A program made the position numbers and the translations under genes. From Pachyseris speciosa (taxonomy: Eukaryota > Cnidaria > Anthozoa > Scleractinia > Pachyseridae), in assembly GCA_016490735.1 (NCBI GenBank), contig JAEMWC010000125.1:1105001-1169000 (forward strand): a stretch of DNA of 64,000 nt, given 5' to 3'. Each line of letters starts with the position of its first letter. Within the stretch, counting starts at the first letter, position 1. Under the pieces are notes generated by a model, which did no database searches, had not been told where the DNA came from, and saw only the letters and a list, made by a program, of their open reading frames with translations. Positions 11,701 to 25,900 of this stretch are shown here, piece by piece.

Positions 11701-13171
11701 TGCTTAAAGCAGGGGTTTCATTAGAAGCAGACAACTGATGAAAATCGCCGCCTACTTTTCAGAATTTACCTCTTACCACTGCCTACTTTGTCCGTATTTT
11801 CACTAATTTTTATAAAATTGATCAGCTTGCCGCCTACTTTAGTTAGCTCAGACGGCTATTTCAAAACTTATTGAAACCCCTGTTAAAGTAATTAGTTAAA
11901 TTCCAGTCAACATTTGAAGTTACAATATTTTGCAAAATTAATGTTTTTATTGATGAGTACATGTAGATTAACTGGACTCAAAGTTCACCTCTTAAACTAA
12001 ACTGCATCTGCCAAGATAAGTTTTAATATGTTGTAGCGGCATGTGTTTGGTACCAGGGCACAATGTTTAACATGCAAAAACAAAAAAGAAACGAAGTAAT
12101 CTTTCATGTGAATGAAAGTGAAAAGCTTCATGATCAAGCCACATTCAGCTAAAGAGATTGGATCTGAGTGTTCCCATCACACACTTCAATTGTAAATGAA
12201 AAGTGCCCACCATACTGTTCACGCTTCGATGATCTTCAATGGATATCAGAGGTTTTTCTTTTTCAAAACTTCAGGGTCATTACTAACTTGAACTGAATAT
12301 TTTATGGCTATAGTAGAAAAAGCTCTTTGGCTAGTGAGAACTACCATTTTACTAACCATAAGCCTACTGGTAACAAAAGTTAAGGTTGTGTCACAATTTT
12401 CACAGCACTAAATTTATCTTAAGCAGTTGACAAAGAAATTTGCCTCCATAATTGTAGTAGCCAATATGGCTAGTAACTGAGGGAATTTCACTAGCCAAAA
12501 CTGACAATCCAGTGGTATTTGGCTAGTTGACCACCGCCAAGGTTGAGCCCTGGGTATGATTTCTAGCTAATTTTGCAGCATTTCACAGATTTACCTGAAT
12601 TTTGTGGCTCAGTGACCATGTGAAATATCAGAAGTGCTGGTAATAGTCACCCGTTTGTTATGTGAGTGCTGACTATGTACATACAGTGTAGATTAAATTA
12701 TTTGTTTTTACTGTTTCTTCTTGTATAGAAAACATAGTAAAGAAGATAAGGAAAACAGGAGTAGGAGTGATGATGATGACGATGATAGAAGACGTCACCG
12801 GAGAACGCAACGGAGTGATAGCGATGATGACAGAGAATCTGATCGAAGAAAAGAACGTCCCAAGGAACAAAATCGACACAGACGAAGACGTAGAAGTGAT
12901 GGTGAAGGCGATGTGGATAATGATCGAAGAAGAAGAAAGAGGGATTATAGATCTGAAAGAAGACGACGCGACACACCATCTGATGATGAAAAAGAGCGTG
13001 GGAGAAATAAGCGTAGCCTCATAGATGAACAGGATAAAGATGGCAGCTCTGGCAGAAGGACAGAGGAGAGAACAGAAAAAGGAGCAGCAGAGAAGGATGA
13101 TAAAATGGAAGAGAATGCAGCACCTGCAAAGAAAAAGACAGATCCTAACAACCCTCTCCTCACCAAAACAG
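5529..13171 (+). CDS. CWC22: CWC22 exons 1-4: basic RS-like N-terminal region
   Basis: Residues 1-208. Exon 1 encodes 14 residues ([14 protein letters not shown]). Exon 2 holds an Arg-Ser run ([14 protein letters not shown]). Exon 3 is basic. Exon 4, at 443 nt the longest, encodes Arg/Asp/Lys-rich low-complexity sequence ending in the start of the conserved TKTGGAYIPP block. Such tails are disordered and typical of splicing factors. The acceptor of exon 3 is fixed by phase: the alternative AG six bases downstream would create an in-frame TAG. Confidence 0.92.
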
Positions 13172-13962
13172 GTACGTGACTGTACTTTATTATGGTCTTT
13201 GGCTATTGAAGTTGCAGCTTGATTGAAATCTTAAGCTGATTACACACAAGAATGTTTTCCTTGACAAGTTTTGAGTTCAAAAACTTTAATTGATGGTGTG
13301 TAAAGAAAACCTTGTCAAGTTTTTCCTTGACAATTGCACTTGTTCAAGAGCTAGCATGCTGCAGGCTTTTGAACATTTGCATTAGACAAGGAAAACTTGA
13401 TGAGTTGCAGAATTTGCTGGTCTGTACGGGTTGACAAGGCGCTGAGGTAGGATTTGGCTCTGTGTTTTTTTTGTTATTATTTTTCGTCCTCATGTCACGA
13501 ATCTCCCAGTGCACATGTCCAACACGCACCAATGCACAGAAGGGTTTACAGGAGGTTGGTCATCTTCATGAGTCGTGCACGTGACTTGACTTTCGGCAAT
13601 TTTAAAAGGATTTATGTCGATGGGGTTTATGGATATTCAGCACAAACAGTTTCAAACATCATCGTAAGCGCATTGCATCTGATGTAAATAAGGACAGTTT
13701 TCTCTTATTTCTCTTGCTTCCCGCATCTATCTATCCTACCGCCGACCGGTTAGCTCAGTGGTAGAGCACCGGACTAGCGTGCGGGAGGTCGGTGGTTCAA
13801 ACCCCGGTCGGACCAACACTCAGGGTCTTTAAATAATTGAGGAGAAAGTGCTGCCTTTGTAATAACATCTGCAAATGGTTAGACTTTCTAGTCTTCTCGG
13901 ATAAGGACGATAAACCGTAGGTCCCGTCTCACAACTCTTCATAATGGATTCTGTGGGACGTA

Positions 13963-13995
<33 letters not shown>

Positions 13996-16900
13996 GACGT
14001 AGTTCAAGGTGTGATGGTCTATCTCTCATCTGATGATCAAATGCTCGGAGATATTAGCTGCACAAGCTACTCTAAAATCCGAGGGTAAATAATGTGATGT
14101 ATATGTATATATATATGTATATATATGTATCTATCTATTATGGATGCACAGTGTATAGGCCATTAGTATATACCACACTTGGAGGTGAATAGCAAGTACT
14201 ATTCACCTCTGAGCAGCCAGCGCACGAGATTTTACAATTTCCGATCGCTTGTCGGTATATTGTCACAAATAAAGTAGTGTTTCGGTCCGCTAATTATTTA
14301 GCTTGTGTGGTATATACTAAAACAATTGAAGGGCTGAGAGCATAACTGACCCAAGTGACTTTTAAGTGGGGCCTTTTTTTTTGTATACGCTTTTTCTTGA
14401 AAGAGAATGGAAAATGGTCAAAAAAAGTTATGGGGCGATTTTGTTCTATTGAATCAAAGGCCACATGCAAACATTCAGGTGATTTGCACCAAATAAAGAA
14501 AAAAGCCCTAAAAGTCACTAATATTCATGCGCAAATTGAATTACCTGAAGAGCATGTGAAATGATTGACGGGTAGAAAAGGTTTGTTTGATAGTGTGATG
14601 TAGACTACACATTTGGCGGTTAAAACATCGATTTAAGTTTTATTGATAGGAAACTTACATGGCTCTGAGGTGTCAATTGCTAGGTAAATGTAATTGAAAC
14701 TCGCCAGCCTGGTGGTCAAAAAGATGTCATTGAAAGTCTGTAGACCCGCAAGTCAGACACTTCTCAAAGAAGCGAGTGGTGTTTCTCTGTGCTTGCCAGA
14801 CGCGAAGAGATTTAAGTTGACTGCCGGTATGAGCAAATCGGCGTTTTGAAGTACAGAGTACTGAGCCAGGCGGGACAGTCTGAAAGTAACTCTCGTGTTA
14901 AAAGCGGGCCGTAGTTGAGAGTGTTGGCCCATTTGCCAAAGGTTGTCGTGGCAGGAATTGGGAAAGGACTTGAGTTGTTTTTTGACTTAGGAGAAAAAGT
15001 GGGATCCTTGATTCGGTGTTTTCTGCGTATGAGAGGTCATTTGATGCCCAGAATTCATTGCGATCACAGAGGGCGCTGTCACCTTGAATAGTTCTGGCGA
15101 GGACTGGAAATGAAATTCACTCGGCTGCAGTGGAAGAATTTTCACTTCGAAAACATCACAGGGAATTCATCTAAGAGTGGGCAATCGGCACCATGAGAAG
15201 TCGGTCCGTTTTCTTCAGGTAATTGAATTCGCACATGAATAGTAATATGCATACAAATGAGTGTCGCTGAATTGAAGGGCTGAGAGCATAACTGACCCAA
15301 GTGACTTTCAGGGCCTTTTTTTTGTATACGCTTTTTCTTGAAAAAGAATGGAAAATGGTCAAAAAAAATTATGGGGCAATTTTGTTCTATTGAATCAAAG
15401 GCCACATGCAAACATTCAGGTTTTTTGGACCAAAAAAAGAAAAAAGCCCTAAAAGTCACTTGGGTCTGTTATGCTCTCAGCCCTTCAATTATTCACCTCA
15501 GTGTTGGTGAAAGTGGTGGATATTTACCTCGCCGCTTCGCAGCTCAGTAAATATCCACCACTATTCACCTCCACTTCGGTGAATAATATAATATTAATTA
15601 TAATATTAATTAACTGTAGATGTAAGGCTAATTGTAGCCTCTTGTTTGATATGATATGAGACAGTATGATGTCTCAAGTGCCAGTGTCTCTCGCACAGAC
15701 TGTGCATGTACACAACTGTACTATGGTCATTGCTGTGCCTGAGTATGCTCCATTAACTTTCACTCCCATAACAGCCTTGTTGCTATTATTTGATTAACAA
15801 TAACCCACAACTGGACTTCAAGGTTGTTATGGGGTATGATAAACTTCCATGGTTGCACACACATTTTGATTAAAGACCAGAGAACTAGATGAAAACTTTA
15901 AAAACACAGGTGCACTTTTGATGCAGAGGGTAGTGATGTCAAGCTTCATGCCTGCAATCTGATTATAATAGGTAGTTTCTATTGTTATGACTGTAATTGT
16001 CATTGTTGCAATATTTAACCCATTGGCACCCGTGCCGGCCAAAACCGGCCGTAAAAAACTCCCATGCTTCAAAACATTGCAACTCTCTCAATCGCACGAA
16101 TATTGCCTTAACTGTTAGTTGTGAGCACGAAATGGAATGCCCTTTAAATTTGGATATCCAATAAATGCAAGAAACGTAGCGATTTTTTCCAAATATGGCC
16201 TTTTGAGTTTGGACAAGAACGAAACTGGCCGTTTTTAACGTCAAAGAGAAACAACAAAAATGCCCCTTTTTGCCTTCATGTTTTCTTAGGGAAATCATCG
16301 TCGAAAAACCAAAACTCAACCATCATAACGAAATTCAGTCCTTTTTCTAGCTTAGAAATGACTTTTTTTGTTCATATTCTTCTCCCGAGCGTAGATACAG
16401 CCTTTTGTTCCAGTGCATTCGGGCCTTCCCGACATTTTCCACATCTTGAGCGCATTGCATGCTGGGAACTAACGAGAATTTTTGACAGCGCCCGTTCCTT
16501 CCCCCAATTCTTTCACATATAAACTAAGTCTACAGCCACTCCAACCTACCGCCAAAATTTCCTGCTCCTGGTCATCTTCAGTACACAGAAATTCCAAAAT
16601 ATGTGGCGGTAGGTCGAGAAATTCATCAATAGTCGAGTCCCAAAGGTACTAAGTGTTCGACCGGCCAAATTCCCAGTTCGTCGAGTAACAAGCCAAATTC
16701 AACAACAAAGTACATCACCTTGCTCGATTCTTTGAGAAAGTGGACTCTTAGCTACCGTCACGCTTAATGATGCTCATCAGGCAGCCGCTAAAGATGAAAA
16801 ATGGCTGTAAATTTAGCAGAAATCGCAAGCAAACCGAACTTGGGCCATTGCTGTCGCTTCACGGATAAAAAATAGCTACGTCAAAATGACGTTTTCAGAA

Positions 16901-19900
16901 ACCTTGAGCCTCCAGTGCCTTAGGACAGCACCACTTTTCCCTGGTAGTTCAAATAAAGAGTCACGAATTGCTATTCATCGTTTATAGGTGGAAAATCACT
17001 CCGAAAATGTAAAACCCTGCGGTAGTCAATGGGTTAAAGGAGCTACGTCATAGTCTTTGGATTTTGAAAAGTTTCGCCTCAATTTTCCAAAAAGTCATTT
17101 GTAGTCCGTTTCAATCTTCTCCATCCTTCACCATTCTCGCCATATTTGCGTTTATTCTTGTCTCTTTGGTGCTTATCTTTCCTCACAAATTGTTATTTCA
17201 CTTTTTCCCATTATTTAAATGCATTTTTTATGTCTCTTATAATGACCTACATGTAGTTTTATTTTTAATAAGCCCAGTTGGTAAGAGCACTGCATTGTTT
17301 AGTGGGAATTGTCTTAAAATAACTTCCAGTTATTTTGGTAAGATTGTGTTGGCTGTGTGCTCAACATCTGCCTTTGTGCAGATGATTGCATCACTGGATA
17401 ATGACTTTAAGCTGTAAGCTTTTCTTCTTCATCTCCATATGTAAAACTTGAAAAGGAGGTTAGTGATCCCACATACTCTTTGTAAAGAGTAGAGAATGTA
17501 CAAGTCATGTTGTTTCTGGTGTTGCGGTCTCTGTCCTTGATGTACCATATACAGTGTATCGGTGGGTGTGGTTGGAGTTTGAGTGATGCACCAACCACCT
17601 GTTCTTCAGGAAGAGCATCAGATCAGTTGGTTACCAAAACCAACATTTATATGGCCATTGGCCCTATGCTCCTACTGGAGTGAAAGGGACTTAGACTACA
17701 GCATCAACTAACTATGCCATGATTTTGATTTTCATCCAGGTGGTGCTTATATTCCGCCAGCAAGACTGAAAATGATGCAGGAGAGCATTGAAGACAAGAG
17801 TAGGTAAGTACTCTGTTTCATGCTACATTGGGCTCCTTTTTCAAAAGCTCATTTCTTTTGAACAATCCTTGAGACACTGAAATGGCATGAAATAATTTAT
17901 AGCAGATAGATCATTTCAGAGGAAAGTTTATAGTTCCCATTCATGTTATGAACCCTCCCCTCCCCCTCCACTTTCCCCTCCCCTCCCCTCCCCTCCCAAA
18001 ATAATTTGACAGGTAAACAGCCCCATTTAAAATTAATGGCCAAAATTATGACCTTATTTGTCCTGAATTTCAGTGAAGCTTATCAGCGTCTTAGTTGGGA
18101 AGCTCTAAAGAAAAGCATCAATGGTCTGGTGAACAAGGTATGTACAAGATCACATGTAAAAAAGCCAGAATCTGGATCTTTTTCTGATTGGTCGTAAGAC
18201 AAAAGAGTCTTTTGAGCCCCGTTCTGATTGGTTACTTGATTTACATAATTTTATGTGACTTCCAGTGCAAATTCAACAGAAGTAAGCCATTATGTTGGCT
18301 GCCAAGGCGAATTTATGCAGCTTTAATTTACTCTCTTCAGCTGTCTCTTCAAGAGTTTATTCACAAATCCTTGAAGGAAGAGCTGATGGAATCCATCCCA
18401 AGGATCGTTTGCTTAAAAGATGTTTCAGCCGTACTTTCCAGGGGATTTAGCAAGAGATTCACTTACTAGTTGTTCCGAAAGCGATGATAAAAAAGAAGCT
18501 GTGGTGAGTCCCCTGGAATATATATAGAACCAAGAAGTCAAAAGAAGACGGATTGTGCTGCCGCGATTGAGGAGTCAGAAATCAGAAAATCAAATTGTGG
18601 AAGTACTATGTACAACAATTGACGATCATTTTAATATTCATGGGCGCACTTGTTGCAAGATGTGCTGCAGTAGAATCAAAGTTTTATTCCCACACTTTTG
18701 ATTGCTTTATGATAAAATAAAGGATTCTGATATTCTGGCAGATTTTTTTAGTGAATTCTTTGTTTCTTAACATTTTCAACAAAGAAAATGCACCAATGGT
18801 TAAGCATTATTCAAAAAAATAGCAGGCGACGTAGTGCTTTTCCTTGCTGCGGAAAACTGCATGGATTTCTGGTAAAATCTGATTGGCTCACATTCATCGT
18901 ATGATACAAGATAACATCACTGTTGACAGGTGAACAGCAGAGGGGCAGCAGGCGACTTGTAAAGTAATTGTATCAGGCGTACCTTTTTCTCCATCCTCCG
19001 TACAAAACAAAAAGAATGCCTGATCGCAGGTTAGGGAAAGCACAAAACTACATTTCACTAGTTTGTTGCCAGTTGGCTACCATTAGGCTTATATAGCACT
19101 GAATTGGTGTAGTACAGTAACATTATACACCTCATTCCAAAATGGCCACCAATTATTTATTATTCTTTTGTTTGAATGTTAGTTAGCCCTCTATGCCTCG
19201 TCAACATGCATGTTCAAAATACAAATTAAAGAATATGGAAGTGAAAATGAGGCAAAAAGGGCTAATTAACAAAAGAATAATGAATTGGCAGCCATTTTGG
19301 AATAAGGTTTATTGGTTTATCAGGTACAATGAGCGATAAATACTGGTATGTTGCTACACTTGCATTTTGAACAACCGTTTTACACTACATTCAATAGAAG
19401 TGATGTCCTACTGACCAAATAAGGCACCCCTTATCCCATAAAATGTTGCAAACCAGTTCTCATGCAGACACTGCCTTCCTTGTACACATACACCTGTATC
19501 TAGTAACATTGTAACTGGGGCGGGTGGTGTAGACGATGGCAAAGTACTGTTGAAGATGAAGAAGGCAGTTACTGTAAACAACAGGATGGCTAACTAACAG
19601 TCTTAATTCTTTTTTCTTTCTTTTGCTAACTAAAGACAGTAGTTATATAGTTACAGGTCAATGCTACTTTTGGTAATAATGAGAATTAATACATTTATAA
19701 ATTCACTGAACTTTATGAGAACTTCAAAAGCCTTTAATTCAACACAGGTTAACACATCAAACATTGGCAACATTGTGAGGGAGCTTTTTCAGGAGAATAT
19801 TGTGCGAGGAAGGTATGAATTCCATAAGAATTTAGAACAGTATCCCTGCTGTGCTTCAGAATAATTTGGTGTAAAGTACTGCAGTTGTAGTTGTTTTAAT

Positions 19901-22900
19901 TTGTCGTGTTGTTGTTGTAAGTTGTTTTATTTCTATAATCACTGTAGCATGCCTTCAATATAAAATTAAATGTGACCATGACCTGGGTTAGATTACAAAT
20001 GCTGGAGAGATACTGTTAAATTGTAATTTCAAATCACTTTGAAATTAGTTATTAATAAGTGCATTCAAATAATTTCTTGACTAATATCAGTCAAATCCAA
20101 AAGTGCCCATCCCCTGTGTGCTTTTGGAATTGACTGATACATTATACCAAACAAAAAATAATAAATCTGTAAAGAAACATAGAAGTAGGGCAGTTACTGC
20201 ATCAAGTGTTTGAATTTGTAACAATTAATTTTAGTGTCCCTGGCAGGAAATCTGCGTCAAGTCAGGTATTCATATCACCATGACAAACTACCAACATTCT
20301 TTGATAACTCTTTTGTAACTAATGAAAGAATGCATTCCAGATGTGTAATTATGTTGTGGTATGAAATTTACTTTGGTATGAAATTATTTCATACCAGTAT
20401 GAAATTTATTTCCTTTGTCTCTTATGAATAATTAGGGTTGAGACAAAGGAAATAAATATCATACTGGTATGAAATAATTTCATACCATGACATATACAAT
20501 CAGCATTAAAGGTATCAAAGTTAGGATGTTCAAATAAAATCAAACTTAAAGAGTACATGTACATGTATATTCAAAAGCATGTTTTATAATAGTTTCCTTT
20601 ATTAATAATAAGAAATCTGTTAGTCACAAAATTATAGCATTTTCCCATTTAGTACTATAAACATGAAATTTGCCTTCTGTTCTTTTATGATTAATTACTT
20701 TACTATCCATTTTAAACATAATTAAGCAGGAATCTTCTAAAAAGTTCAACAGAGCTCGCTGCATCTTGTGCCTATTGATTATGTTATAGTTAATTTGAAA
20801 TGAATGCTAATTATTAATTTCTTGGTTTTGATGTGAACTGTTGTCAGTAATAAGTCCAGGGTTAAAAAATTATTTAGTTTTCCTGGCCCCATGCCATGAG
20901 AGAGCTCTTTTAAAATCAAGGACATGTGACAAGGACATAGTGTACTTTCCAAGCTTACAACTGTGCCTATTCTGTTTTAGAGGTGTACTTTCTCAGTCAA
21001 TCATCCGAGCCCAGGCTGCATCACCAACGTTTACTCACGTATATGCTGCCTTGGTGGCTATTCTAAACACAAAGGTTTGTGGACATAAACACTAGCTTTT
21101 TGTTACCTTGCACATGTAAGAGTTTCTGCTGTCTAGTTAATAAGCATGATATTGAAGTTTTGAAAATTTGACATAGAACTGAGTGCTTTTTACAAATCTC
21201 TCTCTTTGTATCAGGTCAAATGTCCATCATAAATATTTGAAATTTTGAAACTTTGACATAGCACTGAGTGCTTTTTACAAACTCCCACTTTGTATGAGGT
21301 CAAATGTCCATTGCCCATATTTATTTCAAATAAATAATTATGATGGATAAATAAATATAAAAATTTGACAACTGAGTGCTTTTTACAAAACTCTCACTTT
21401 GTATCAGGTCAAATGTCCATCATATTTAAGAAAATGCATACAGGGTGTTTTTGTGCTTCATTTCTTACAGAGGAAGAATTGTACATTATTTTTTTAATAC
21501 AAATAATTGTATAATTTATAAACGTACTACCCCAATGAAAGTCACTGGACATTCCAAGGGGAGGGGTGTCTTAAAACAAAAGCATAAAACCAAATGTCTC
21601 ATTAAATGAGACATTTGGTTTTATGCTTTTTAACTGGAATATCCTAAGGTGTTGGGAAGGGGAAGTAATGAGCAAGCACAAAACACTGCGTATGAATATC
21701 TTCTGACTGTAACAATATAACAATCATGACAGTGATGAATAATGGTTATAATACTCTGTAACATTTTAACTTATAACAATGCACTTATCCAGAAATTGTT
21801 CAAAGGGTTAAAAAAAAAAAAACTGGCATGGAAATAAGTTGTTACAGTTCTACAACTGTAAATATTATTACATGTAAACTAATTAAAATCTAAAAACTGG
21901 GTGTTACTCTATAAAACCAAGGAAATAAAGTTACAGTTTATTGAAGAGCTATAGCTCACAAGGTAAAACATTTTGAGGTACAACTGACAGTGCCATATAC
22001 ATTTTTTATTGTTGTCTGTTGCAGTTTCCCAAAAATGGAGAACTTCTTCTGCGTCGTCTAATACTGCAATTCCGACGGGCATACAGAAGGAATGATAAGG
22101 TACATTATTTTGAGACCATGCTTCATTAAAGAAGAAAAGAGTGCATCAAGGATCCTTGGCTATTACACGAAGTTTGGCAACAATTTAATTTAGTGATTTT
22201 GAAAATTAAACTGTATTTAGAGGCACTTAAATTTGGTGATATTGTGTAAGTTTTGGAACTTGTGTCACTTAATCCATTGGCGCCCGTGCCGGCCAAAACC
22301 GGCCACACAAGACTCCCATGCTTCAAAACCTTGCAACTTTCTCAGTCCCACGAATATTGCCTTAACTGTCAGTTGTGAACACGAAATGGGATGTCCTTTA
22401 AATTTGGATATCCAATAAACGCAAGAAATGTAGCGATTTTTACCAAATATGGCCTTTTGAGTTTGGACAAGAACGAAATTGACTGTTTTTAATGTCAAAG
22501 AGAAACGATGAAAATGCCCCTTTTTGCCTTTATGTTTTTTAAAGAAATCATTGTCGTAAAACCAAACTTCAACCATCATAACAAAATTCAGTCCTTGTTC
22601 TAGCTTAGAAATGACCTTTTTTGTTCATATTCTTCTCCCCAGCGTAGATACAGCCTTCTGTTCCAGTGCATTCAGGCCTTTCTGCCATTTTCAACATCTC
22701 AACCGCATTGAATGCTGGGAAATAACAAGAATTTTTGACAGTGCCCGTTCCTTCCCCCAATTCTTTCACATATAAACTAAGTCTACAGCCACTCCGACCT
22801 ACCACCAAAAATTCGTGCTTGTGGTTGTCTCCAGCGCTCACAAATTCCAAAATATGTGGCGGTAGGTCGAGAAATTCATCAATAGTCGAGTCCCAAAGGT

Positions 22901-25900
22901 ACTAAGTGTCCGACCGGCCAAATTCCCAGTTCATCAAGTAACAAGCCAAATTCGACAAAGTACATCACCTTGCTTGATTCTTTGAGAATGTGGACTCTTA
23001 GCTACCGTCACGCTTAATGATGCTCATCCGGCAACCACTAAAGATGAAAAATGGTTGTAAACTTAGCAAAAATTGCAAGCAAACCGAACTTGGGACGTCC
23101 TTGTAGCTCCACAGATGAAAAATAGCTACGTCAGAATGATGTTTTCAGAAACCTTGAGCCTCCAGTGCCTTAGGACAGCACCACTTTTCCATGGGAGTTT
23201 CAATAAAGAGTCACAAAATGCTAGATGCATCGTTTATAGGTGGAAAATAACTCTGAAAACGTAAAAACGGCTGGGCGCCAATGGGTTAATATTGATTATT
23301 ATTTTCATAAAGTAAAACTTTGGCAAAGTTATTCAAGAGTTTTAGAATAATAATAATAATATTATATGTTAATTATCCTTGAACTTTTGTGTGATAAGAT
23401 CATAAACATCAACCATTTAATTCCATTTAAATCACTGTTTAAAAAAAACAAAACAAAACCATACAACATTCTAGAAATAAATTATTTATATTTGAACGAA
23501 AGATGAAACTGCAGTGGTTGACAATTATCTTGCAAAATCATGATGATATCATCTGAAGTACTTAGCTGACACTGTACGCAGAGTTGGCTAAAATCAGGGG
23601 ATGTTCCACAGGATTGAACAGGATAATTTTTTTATTATTCAATACATTGACGACAAAGTATGAATATTTATTACTGAATTCATTGCAGAAAAGATGGAGA
23701 ACTTGGAATGGTTCTTCCAAGTATGCATCAATGCATTTGAAGGCATAGAAAGAGAAATTACATCTTTCAAACAGAAACCTTTTAACTGAAACTGCCAGGG
23801 AAGTATTAAAACAGTTAACTTAAAAATTAATTGGAGTATGTTACTGTTCTCCAGGTCGCCTGCTTATCTTCCACAAGGTTTATTGCTCATTTAGTCAACC
23901 AACAAGTGGTAAGGACACAGTACATCTAGAGATAAATAAAATTTTTTCCCGTAGGTCTTCACAAATCAGTACTAAGTAGCCTCCTGCAAAGGCTCATCAA
24001 GTTTACGTTCATCTCAAATACCTCACTGTACTCACCAGTCAAATGCCATTTCCCAAATATTTGTGTGATTTGATCAAAGATTTCTTTTCATTGTCATGAG
24101 TGGTAACTGTGGTAAAATTATGTAAACCAAATGCATCCCACTCAGCTGGTGCTAAAATCAAAGTACTCCCCTGGATATGAATTTTCACTAGAGAGTATTG
24201 ACCCTTTATTAAACTCATCACCAATAGATGAGCTTGGGAACAGGAGCCTAAGAAATGGTGGAGCCGGGCTGAACTTTGGCGGCAAGGAGGTAACCATGGC
24301 AACCCTTCGAACAGCCACCACCTGACACTGTCACACTGAACTAATTGGTGGAATACTCACCTCATACTTAATACCACAGAGAAGGGGGTGGGAACAGGAG
24401 CAAACATAACAGCAGCAAAAACAGCTAACTGCAGCCAAGCTAGAGTGAACAACAAATGACGTTTGGACAAGCAAAGTGACGAAAACAACTGCATAAAAGC
24501 GTCACAAAGTACCCCTGTTAAAACTCCCGGGCTGCCCGTGTCCAGTGCATGGGAAGACTGCTGACCAGCATTTAGCCACATTTAGCATTATTCAACTAAA
24601 TTACTTGATTCTGATTGGATATGAATTTTCACTAGTCAAGAGTGTATTAACTGTTTATTGGTATTATTCAACAAAATTACTTGATTCTGATTGGCTGAGA
24701 GTACTGCAAATAATTGGGATGTGTTAAATCGAGAGTGGTTTTTTAATCAAGGTACGTGTACCCTATCTAACAAGACTCTCTACGGGCATTTACTTGGGAT
24801 ACCTTGAAAATTGAAAATACTTTGCTTTTGGGTTCTCACAAGGCATGTTTGTTTTCTACAAGAAAAGTATGTAAAACTGTTTATTGATACTGTAGTTCTG
24901 TCGAGAGTTATCAGAACCAGACTCAAATGGATCTGTAAATATGCTCTAAGTATAGAACTGTCATGGCATTTGTGTTATATATTGGAATGTTTTGATCGAT
25001 TGGCTGACCGATATGCGCAGCATGTGTGAAGCTTCCAACCTTTTCTTAAATTTGGCAAACCTTTTTACATGGACAAACTCACTGGAATAAAATCTTCACA
25101 ACAGTAATATACAAAGATGTGTGCTGGAAAATAATATGCTTAGGTCTTTCAAAGTAGATTGTATAACCTTGAGCACTCACTGTAAATAATATAAACAATA
25201 CATTTCACTTATTAAATTAAATTTTTGTCAAGCTTCACCATTGCTGCTATGAACCTCCAAATTTGAAGGTGACATATTGCATTGCAACAGTAGGAACTGA
25301 AATACACTCTGTTCTGCTTTAAGCTTTTCTCAGCTTTGTATTAAAGCGCATAATGATATACATAAATGATGCCACATGCTTGCTATTGTTTGATTACTAC
25401 ACAGGAAAAAAAGTCCAAACACTGTTCAACATGATTTATAACTTGATATGCCAAGTATCGAGTGTGCCTTTGAATGGGGTATTGCCCTGGTTGGTTTGAA
25501 TTATAAAATGTACCATGGATCATGTATTAAACTGTTGATACTTCTTCACGATTTTGTCATAATATTTATGGTTTTATTACTTTTATTATCTCTAGGCTCA
25601 TGAGATTTTAGCACTGGAGATTCTAACACTGCTACTTCACAAACCCACAGACGATAGCGTGGAAGTTGCAGTGAGTGATTTTTGTTGTATCATTTCTGCA
25701 AGTTTGAGTTGCTGTACAATGTGAGTGTTAAGTATTGATCAATATTATTTTGTGAATGTGAATTATGTATGAAAATTATACAATTGAAGGGCTCGGAGCA
25801 TAACCGACCTATGTCGAAGTTTACGTCATTTTTCAATTTTGCTCGGATTTGTCCAAATTTTTGCATGTACACTGCAATTTGATTGAAAGAAGATGTAATG

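Noticed and set aside
12767..13024. Alternative frames over CWC22 exon 4
   Set aside because: They are shadows of the Arg/Asp-rich low-complexity exon; the phase-consistent frame is the CWC22 one.
22265..22579. Minus-strand frame conserved between 22265-22579 and 15963-16319
   Set aside because: The conservation simply reflects two copies of the same piggyBac-like element, with no transposase motif.
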